Positions 57,899 through 64,000 of a stretch of DNA of 64,000 nt are shown here, one piece after another. The notes beneath the pieces were generated by a model that saw only the letters and a list, made by a program, of their open reading frames with translations, was not told the DNA's origin and did no database searches. The stretch covers positions 62,001 to 126,000 of the forward strand of contig CAXXRM010000001.1 of assembly GCA_963663135.2 (NCBI GenBank), written 5' to 3'. Numbering within the stretch: the first letter of the stretch is position 1; the number at the start of each line of letters is the position of its first letter. Source of the DNA: Io17-Chloro-G2 sp963663135 (GTDB taxonomy: Bacteria; Chloroflexota; Dehalococcoidia; Lucifugimonadales; UBA3495). The position numbers and the translations under genes were made by a program.

Positions 57899-58231
57899 AT
57901 GGCCACGGCCATCGACCCGATTTGCAAAATGGAAGTTGACACCGATAACCCGCCGGGCGGGCGCAGCGAACATGAGGGAACTACCTACTACTTCTGTGCG
58001 CCGGGGTGCAAGGTGGCCTTCGAGCAGGACCCCCACGCTTACCTGGGAGAGTACGACCACGGGCACGGCGACCACGAAGGACACGACCACGAAGGCCACG
58101 ACCACGAAGGCCACGACCATGGGCAACACGAGGGCCACGACCACGGAGCCCATGACCACGGGCACACCTCGGCCAACGCGGCACCGGAAAAGAAACCGGG
58201 GTTCTTCGCCAAGTTATTCGGACGAGGTTAG
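57899..58231 (+). CDS. YHS-domain protein with His-rich tail
   Basis: 110 residues, GGGAGG before the ATG. Residues 5-55 are a YHS domain (DPICKMEVDTDNPPGGRSEH, TTYYFCAPGCKVAFEQDP), a metal-binding module common in copper resistance. The tail is a run of HEGHDHEGHD-type repeats ending in a short FFAKLFGRG. It lies 61 bp after copA in the same direction, probably a copper-buffering partner. Confidence 0.9.
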   Translation: MATAIDPICKMEVDTDNPPGGRSEHEGTTYYFCAPGCKVAFEQDPHAYLGEYDHGHGDHEGHDHEGHDHEGHDHGQHEGHDHGAHDHGHTSANAAPEKKPGFFAKLFGRG

Positions 58232-58256
58232 CGGAAGGGCGGGGCCGGAGCCGGAT

Positions 58257-60896
58257 TCAGCCGCTTCTGGCGGTCGCCCCGCAGCACCGCTTGTACTTTT
58301 TGCCGCTGCCGCAAGGGCAGGGAGCGTTTCGGCCAACCTTGGACCTGCCGCCGGGCGTTGCGTCGCTCCGGGTGCCGTTCACCTGGGCCATGGGGCTCCC
58401 CTTGGGAGGTTGACCCGCCGGCCGCTGAGTTCTGCCATTGGACTCCCCGCCGCCATCGTTCAGGGTAACGTGGAACAGGGTGTGGACAACGTCGTGCTGC
58501 ATACGGGCCAACAGGTCCTGAAACATCTTGCGGCCTTCTGAGCGGTACATAACCAGGGGGTCTCGCTGGCCGTAGGCGTGAAGGCCAATGCCGGTGCGCA
58601 GGTTTTCCATGCCGGTCAGGTGGTTTACCCAATGAGTGTCAATGGCCCTTAGCAGCAGCAGCCTTTCCACGGTGCGCATCTGTTCGGCGCCAATCTCGGC
58701 TTCCCGGTTATCCAGGGCGATTTCTGCGTAACCGTTCAGAATCTCCTGCACCTCGTCCTGGCGGAGCTGGACCACCATGTCCTCATCGGCCAAGTTGGGC
58801 GGCAGCGGGCAGACCTGCTCCAGGTCGCTCAGGAATGCTCCGGGGTCCCAGTCGTCGGAGTGGCGGCCCGGCAGGTGGCGGCTCACCAGGTCCTGGAATT
58901 CCTGACGCAACATGTCCAGGATCCTGGTACGGAGATTCTCGCCTTTCAGTATGTCCGTGCGGTAGCCGTAGATAACCTCCCGCTGGGTGTTCAACACGTC
59001 GTCGTAGTTCAGCAGATGCTTCCGCATGTCGAAGTGGTAGCTTTCCACCTTGATCTGGGCGTTCCCGATGGACTTGGTCACCAACCGGTTTTCAATGGGA
59101 GCGTCCTCTTCCATCCCGGTCCAACTCATGACCGCCTTGATGCGTTCCCCGCCAAAGCGGCGCATCAACTCGTCCTCCAGAGAGATATAGAACTGGGAAC
59201 TGCCCGGGTCCCCCTGGCGGCCGGCGCGGCCCCGGAGTTGGTTGTCGATGCGCCGGGCGTCATGGTGTTCGGTGCCCAACACGTAAAGGCCGCCCAACTC
59301 CACCACCTTGTCGTGCTCCGCCTGCCAGTCGGGCCGGTCGTTGTCGGCCCCTCCAAGGACGATGTCGGTCCCTCTTCCCGCCATGTTGGTGGACACGGTG
59401 ACCGCTCCCGACCGGCCAGCCTGGGACACGATCGAGGCTTCTTGCTCGTGGTTCTTGGCGTTGAGCACCTCGTGGGGGACGCCCCTGCGTTTAAGCATGG
59501 CGCTGAGGTGCTCTGATGATTCGATTGACGTGGTCCCGACCAGCACCGGCCGGCCTTCCTGGTTTAGCGATTCAATCTTTTCCGCCGCATTCCGCCACCT
59601 GGCTTCCTCGGTCTGGAAAATCAGGTCCGGGAGTTCTTCCCGGGCCATTGGCAGGTTCGTCGGCGCAACGGATACTTCCAAGCCGTAAATCTTGTGGAAC
59701 TCATCGGCCTCGGTTTCGGCGGTTCCTGTCATACCCGCCAACTTCCGGTACATACGAAAGTAGTTTTGCAGCGTTATCGTGGCATAGGTAATGCTTTCCC
59801 GCTGGATGGTTACTCCTTCTTTAGCTTCAACCGCCTGATGCAACCCGTCGGACCAGCGGCGGCCGAATTGGAGCCGGCCGGTGAACTCGTCAACAATGAC
59901 CACCTCTCCGTCCCGGACCACGTACTCCTTGTCATGGATCTTCATTATTTGGGCGGTCAGGGCGTTTTCCATGTAGTGGACCAGGTGGAAATTTTCCGGC
60001 TCATAAAGGTTGGGGGTATTGGTCCACTTCTCCATCTTGGCAATGCCGTCCTGGGTCAACGAAATGGCCTGGGTGCGGTCATCGATGGTGTAGTCCTCTT
60101 CGGCCTTCAGCCTGGGCACCAGCTTGGCGAAAGTGTAGTAGTGTTGGACCGGTTCAGCGGCAGGCCCGCTGATTATCAACGGTGTGCGGGCCTCGTCGAT
60201 AAGGATGTTGTCCACTTCGTCGACGATGGCGAAATTCAGTTCCCGCTGCACACGCTGCGCGACCTCAAGGGCCATGTTGTCCCTGAGGTAGTCAAAGCCA
60301 AATTCGTTGTTGGTCCCGTAGGTGATGTCTGCCTGATAGGCCTCCGCACGGCTGACCCATCTCAGGAACTTGAGCCCGTTGGTTGGGTCTGTAAATTCCG
60401 GGTCGTAGATATACGCGGCGTCGTGCTGGAGGCACGCCACGGTCAGACCCAAGGCGTGGTACACCGGCCCCATCCACACGGGGTCCCGCCGGGCGAGGTA
60501 GTCGTTCACCGTGACGAGGTGAACACCCTTGCCCGATAGGGCGTTCAGGTAAACCGGCAGGGTGGCGACCAGGGTCTTGCCCTCGCCGGTCTTCATTTCG
60601 GCAATTTGGCCCCGATGCAGGACGCCGCCGCCGATCACCTGGACGTCATAGTGCCGTTGCCCCAGGTTGCGTTTGGCGGCTTCTCTAACTGCGGCAAAGG
60701 CCTCCGGCAGCAATTCGTCCAGAGACTCCCCGCCGGCCACACGGGACTTGAAGACCTGGGTCTTGTCCAGCAATTCAGCATCGGACAATGCCTGGAAATG
60801 CCCCTCGAGCCTATTGACCTTCTCGACCAGTGGGGCGCTTTTCTTGGCCAGGCGCCCGCTATTATCGCTAACCAGCTTATTCAGTAATGACACCAT
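58257..60896 (-). CDS. secA: SecA preprotein translocase ATPase
   Basis: 879 residues, ATG at 60896. N-terminal ATPase: IAEMKTGEGKTLVATLPVYL (Walker A), TVNDYLARRDPVWMG, FAIVDEVDNILIDEARTPLI (Walker B), then the preprotein-binding region and the second RecA domain (TVSTNMAGRGTDIVLGG). The C-terminus has the zinc-binding APCPCGSGKKYKRCCG. It drives secretion through SecYEG. Length and motifs are normal. Confidence 0.97.
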   Translation of the reverse strand: MVSLLNKLVSDNSGRLAKKSAPLVEKVNRLEGHFQALSDAELLDKTQVFKSRVAGGESLDELLPEAFAAVREAAKRNLGQRHYDVQVIGGGVLHRGQIAEMKTGEGKTLVATLPVYLNALSGKGVHLVTVNDYLARRDPVWMGPVYHALGLTVACLQHDAAYIYDPEFTDPTNGLKFLRWVSRAEAYQADITYGTNNEFGFDYLRDNMALEVAQRVQRELNFAIVDEVDNILIDEARTPLIISGPAAEPVQHYYTFAKLVPRLKAEEDYTIDDRTQAISLTQDGIAKMEKWTNTPNLYEPENFHLVHYMENALTAQIMKIHDKEYVVRDGEVVIVDEFTGRLQFGRRWSDGLHQAVEAKEGVTIQRESITYATITLQNYFRMYRKLAGMTGTAETEADEFHKIYGLEVSVAPTNLPMAREELPDLIFQTEEARWRNAAEKIESLNQEGRPVLVGTTSIESSEHLSAMLKRRGVPHEVLNAKNHEQEASIVSQAGRSGAVTVSTNMAGRGTDIVLGGADNDRPDWQAEHDKVVELGGLYVLGTEHHDARRIDNQLRGRAGRQGDPGSSQFYISLEDELMRRFGGERIKAVMSWTGMEEDAPIENRLVTKSIGNAQIKVESYHFDMRKHLLNYDDVLNTQREVIYGYRTDILKGENLRTRILDMLRQEFQDLVSRHLPGRHSDDWDPGAFLSDLEQVCPLPPNLADEDMVVQLRQDEVQEILNGYAEIALDNREAEIGAEQMRTVERLLLLRAIDTHWVNHLTGMENLRTGIGLHAYGQRDPLVMYRSEGRKMFQDLLARMQHDVVHTLFHVTLNDGGGESNGRTQRPAGQPPKGSPMAQVNGTRSDATPGGRSKVGRNAPCPCGSGKKYKRCCGATARSG

Positions 60897-61175
60897 CGGG
60901 AGAAATCCTCAAGGAGATACCATGAAGCTTTGAAACCTTATTGTACCCAATGAAGCGTCCGCCTGCACGGCCCTGACGGAACAACGGCAGAGGAATCGCC
61001 TTTTAGCCCGCCAGGCACAGCGTCCGAAAAATCTCCGCTGCTGCGGCCGGGAGAGGAGCCGGTCTTACACCCGCCGGCAATGCCCGGCGCCGGGCGCGTC
61101 TGCTTTAGAGCGAGCGCGTTCACGGCTGGCAGTTTTTGACCCAGAGGCGGAGAGGATGACGGTGGATGGAGTTGG

Positions 61176-62240
61176 TCAGGGAGCGGCGGGGCTTTCTACG
61201 GCGCCTTTTAGCTCATTGACGCTGGCTGCTCCTGAATCTGCCACCATCTCGGTCAGTTCGTCTAGTATGCGAAATGGGGATTCCAGGTTGACCAGGTTGG
61301 CGCTGCCTATTTGAACTGCGGTAGCTCCGGCCAGGATGTATTCCAGGGCGTGCGCGCCCGTGAAGATGCCGCCCACGCCGATGATCGGAACGTCCACCAC
61401 TTGGGCGGCCCGGTGCACCAACGCCAGAGACACGGGGCGGAGCCCTTCTCCGGAAAGGCCGCCGGTGATGGCCCCCAGGACCGGCCTCCGGGTTATTGGG
61501 TCAATCTTCATTGCGGGCAGGGTGTTGGAAATGGTCAAGGCGTCTGCGCCGGCGTCAACCGCGGCCAGGGCGATTTCGGTGATATCGGGAACATTCGGCG
61601 CCAATTTAACCAGGACCGGCAGGTCATTGTTGGCCTTGACGGCGGTCACGGCGGTTGCGGTGAGCTTGGCGCTGTGGCTGAAGAGGGCTCCGGATTCGAT
61701 GTTGGGGCAACTGAGGTTCAGCTCGATGCCCTGGAAGACTGTAGCGCCCTGAGCCATGGCCGCCATCTCCCCGAACTGGGCGGCGCTGTCCGCCGACAGG
61801 CTTAGCAGCACGGTGGTGTCCCACCGCGCCCACTGCTCGGCCAGGGCACCAACCGCCTGTTCGATCCCTGGGTTGGCCAGCCCGATGGAGTTGAGCATAA
61901 TGCTCTCCCCGGTTTCACGGCCAACACGAAAGGATTGGGGATACCAGCGAGGCTCCGGGTTGCCTTCCCGGGGGAGGCGGGTCACCGTCTTGGGGATAAC
62001 TGCGCCTAGTTTGCGCAAGGGTAGGTCGGGGGTCAAACCCCGGCCGTAGCCGTCGTACCCCAGGGTGCCGGAGGCGATCATAACCGGGTTTGCGAGGATC
62101 AGGCGCCGGGGATGCCGAGGCGCCAGGTCGACCTCAAGGCCGACCTGGCGTTGTGTTGCCTGCGGTTGGGCTTTGGCCGGGGCCTCGACCCTAGCCGGGG
62201 TTTTCGTCTCCGGCTTGGTGGCTGTCGATTTCGGTTGCAT
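61176..62240 (-). CDS. pyrD: Dihydroorotate dehydrogenase, class 1B type
   Basis: 354 residues from the ATG at 62240 with GGGGAGGAGG just before. It overlaps the rpoC end by 50 bp. After a low-complexity 40-residue lead (Lys/Pro/Ala rich), motifs are LILANPVMIASGTLGYDGYG, LNSIGLANPGIEQAVGALAE, IELNLSCPNIESGALFSHSA, VLVKLAPNVPDITEIALAAV, LTISNTLPAMKID, GGLSGEGLRPVSLALV and IIGVGGIFTGAHALEYILAG. It makes orotate in pyrimidine synthesis with FMN. Class 1B enzymes need PyrK, which is not seen here. Confidence 0.9.
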   Translation of the reverse strand: MQPKSTATKPETKTPARVEAPAKAQPQATQRQVGLEVDLAPRHPRRLILANPVMIASGTLGYDGYGRGLTPDLPLRKLGAVIPKTVTRLPREGNPEPRWYPQSFRVGRETGESIMLNSIGLANPGIEQAVGALAEQWARWDTTVLLSLSADSAAQFGEMAAMAQGATVFQGIELNLSCPNIESGALFSHSAKLTATAVTAVKANNDLPVLVKLAPNVPDITEIALAAVDAGADALTISNTLPAMKIDPITRRPVLGAITGGLSGEGLRPVSLALVHRAAQVVDVPIIGVGGIFTGAHALEYILAGATAVQIGSANLVNLESPFRILDELTEMVADSGAASVNELKGAVESPAAP

Positions 62241-64000
62241 CCTCCTCCCCGCCGGTATCAGAAACGTTTTCGACTTCTTCGCCAATGGGGGCCAACGATC
62301 CCACGGGGTCCTCTGCGGTGTCAACCCCGGATATCGAGCCGGGTAGTTCTATCACGGTCGATGCGCCGTTGCTGCTGAGGATGGGTTGGTCTTCTTCCGC
62401 GGCTTCGTCGTCGTCCTCATCGTCCAGTTCATCGTCAAAATCCAGGCCGTCATCCTCCAACAGGTCTTTTTCCGGGGACAGCGCCGGCTCACGGGCGATA
62501 ATCGCGCTATCGTCCGATTCGTTCTCTCCGATCCCCAACCAACCGGCCGATGCGAGTTCGGCCAACTCTGGCGGTTGTTCCGGCGCCAGCAGTTCATCCA
62601 TGCCCGGAATCTGGATCCGGGCGGGGATCAACCTGCCGATGATTACGTTTTCTTTGAGTCCCAACAACGCGTCTTGAGCTCCGCTGACGGCTGCTTGGGT
62701 CAGGACCCGGGTGGTTTCCTGGAAGGATGCGGCCGAAAGGAAGCTGTTGGTGAGCAGCGATGCCCTGGTTACGCCGAGCAGGATGGGCTTGGCCGTAGCG
62801 GGTTCGCCGCCTTCCGCCAGGACCTTGGCGTTTTTCTCATGGAATTCGAACTTGTCCACCATCTGGCCAGGGATGAAGTCCGAATCCCCGGTGGAATCAA
62901 CCTGAACCCGCCGCGACATCTGGCGCAGGATAATCTCAATGTGTTTGTCGTGGATGGCCACACCCTGCGCCTGGTAGACCTGTTGCACCTCGTCCACCAG
63001 GTATCTTTGAAGCTCGTCCTTGCCGCGAATGTGCATGATGTCGTGGGGGTTCAAGTGGCCGGCGGTTAGGGCGTCTCCGGCCGAAACCTGAGCGCCGTCT
63101 GCCACCAGTATCCGGGCAGTGGCGGGAATGATGTGTTCCCGTTCGTCCACGTCCTCCCAAATGATTGACACGGTGTCTTCACCCAGTTCTACCCGGCCGC
63201 CGATGTTGGCCACAACCTGCTGGCCCGGCTGGGTACTATTTTCGGATTCGCCCTCTTCGTCGGCCACGACCCCGGCCAAAATCATACGCGGCTCAACGTA
63301 TTCGCCGTCATCGACCAGCAGCTTGGCGCCTTCGGGCAGCGCGTAGTCCTCTCGGAACTCCTCATGGCTTACCAACCGTAGCCGGCGTCCATCTTCGGTA
63401 GTCTCCACGGACACGATCCCGTCAATGTCGGCCAGGATTGCGGCGCCCTTGGGCACTCGGGCTTCAAACAACTCCTCAACCCTGGGCAGACCGCTGGTGA
63501 TGTCGGTGCCGGCCACGCCGCCGGTGTGGAAGGTGCGCATGGTCAACTGGGTGCCGGGTTCACCGATGCTCTGAGCGGCGATGATGCCGACGGCCTGGCC
63601 GATTCCCACCGTCAAGCCGGTGGCGGGTAAACGCCCGTAGCAAAGCTGGCAGACCCCCCGGTGGGCTTCACAGATTAGGGGAGACCTTACCGGTACTTCG
63701 GTTACGCCTGCCTGGGCCAGGGATTCCGCGATTGCTTCGTCGATGAATTGGTTCCGATCGACCAGAATTTCCCCGGTTTCGGGGTGGGGGGTCGGCGCGG
63801 CCGCAAATCGGCCCAAAATGCGCTGTTGCAGTGTTGAATCCAGCCGGTCGTTGGTCGCGCGGGAGACCCAGTAGGCGTCAAAGGTGCCGCAGTCCTCTTC
63901 GAGGACAATCACTTCCTGGGCGATGTCTATCAAGCGGCGGGTCAGGTAGCCGCTGTCGGCGGTACGCAGCGCGGTGTCGGCCAGCCCCTTCCTTGCGCCG
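62191..64000 (-). CDS. rpoC: RNA polymerase beta' subunit, C-terminal part
   Basis: Open at the right window edge. About 603 residues are seen. They include ADSGYLTRRLIDIAQEVIV, ICEAHRGVCQLCYGR with zinc cysteines, VGIIAAQSIGEPGTQLTMRT (the bridge/trigger region), then IHDKHIEIILRQMSRRVQVD and RASLLTNSFLSAASFQETTR. The tail after residue 480 is a 90-residue acidic stretch (DFDDELDDEDDDEAAEEDQP) that is not part of the usual fold. Downstream pyrD overlaps its end. Confidence 0.97.
   Translation of the reverse strand, partial: GARKGLADTALRTADSGYLTRRLIDIAQEVIVLEEDCGTFDAYWVSRATNDRLDSTLQQRILGRFAAAPTPHPETGEILVDRNQFIDEAIAESLAQAGVTEVPVRSPLICEAHRGVCQLCYGRLPATGLTVGIGQAVGIIAAQSIGEPGTQLTMRTFHTGGVAGTDITSGLPRVEELFEARVPKGAAILADIDGIVSVETTEDGRRLRLVSHEEFREDYALPEGAKLLVDDGEYVEPRMILAGVVADEEGESENSTQPGQQVVANIGGRVELGEDTVSIIWEDVDEREHIIPATARILVADGAQVSAGDALTAGHLNPHDIMHIRGKDELQRYLVDEVQQVYQAQGVAIHDKHIEIILRQMSRRVQVDSTGDSDFIPGQMVDKFEFHEKNAKVLAEGGEPATAKPILLGVTRASLLTNSFLSAASFQETTRVLTQAAVSGAQDALLGLKENVIIGRLIPARIQIPGMDELLAPEQPPELAELASAGWLGIGENESDDSAIIAREPALSPEKDLLEDDGLDFDDELDDEDDDEAAEEDQPILSSNGASTVIELPGSISGVDTAEDPVGSLAPIGEEVENVSDTGGEEDATEIDSHQAGDENPG

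Noticed and set aside
58860..60539. Plus-strand frames of 218 and 281 codons inside secA
   Set aside because: Both are shadows of secA, whose motifs are complete on the minus strand.

Overview
The window joins a 46.8 kb mobile, decaying accessory region (1 to about 46,760) to an ordinary core-genome segment (about 46,800 to 64,000). DNA is G+C rich and starts are mixed ATG/GTG/TTG. The core part carries metallophosphoesterase, MFS, MocA and XdhC-type, NAD-dependent formate dehydrogenase-like, copper ATPase, SecA, dihydroorotate dehydrogenase and RpoC genes. This, with the HspR/Hsp20 pair, suggests a free-living bacterium, most likely Chloroflexota of the Dehalococcoidia/SAR202 type. That placement is an inference of moderate-to-low confidence.

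Accessory part, left to right. (1) 1-4,350: small plasmid- or phage-like genes, mostly on the minus strand, an array of nine GCTATGC-type boxes around a ribbon-helix-helix gene, and a truncated tyrosine integrase. (2) 4,549-9,400: unknown proteins, a membrane protein, and an HspR/Hsp20 heat-shock pair bracketed by IS3 end scars. (3) 10,046-22,250: a defence-like island framed by serine recombinases. It holds a frameshifted TIR-like gene, a recombinase followed by an operon of small unknown proteins, IS110 and MutY relics, a DHH phosphoesterase, a gene broken by a 100-bp MITE, a 1187-residue HTH-nuclease-like-STAND protein, an intact TIR-like protein and a second recombinase. Both intact recombinases are followed by homologous 55-residue proteins. 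(4) 22,329-31,750: repeated gene cassettes (DUF5677-like gene plus a CxxC zinc module, and a second duplicated zinc protein), a PD-(D/E)XK nuclease, a DUF433/DUF5615 toxin-antitoxin pair, a PH-SHOCT protein, and a duplicated leader in front of a 21-residue hydrophobic peptide, followed by the tail of a type ISP restriction enzyme. (5) 31,923-34,454: an intact IS21 element (istA/istB). (6) 34,774-46,445: orphan BrnA, a collapsed HsdR, a HATPase, a 362-bp tandem duplication, a large HelD/UvrD-type helicase, a PAS-LuxR regulator, VapBC, a UDG-like protein and a secreted HNH nuclease lipoprotein. The region ends against the 5' half of a tRNA-Lys gene, which is probably the original integration site.

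Most accessory genes are single-gene remnants of restriction, TIR, toxin-antitoxin or transposition systems, so this looks like a defence/mobility hotspot with high turnover. The strongest candidate for an intact and little-described system is the HTH-nuclease-STAND gene (16,010-19,573), with its own palindromic operator and an adjacent TIR-like gene. Other unexplained signals are hairpins that bury start signals (1,010-1,065; 7,541-7,590), the duplicated leader/peptide, and the recurring small cassettes.
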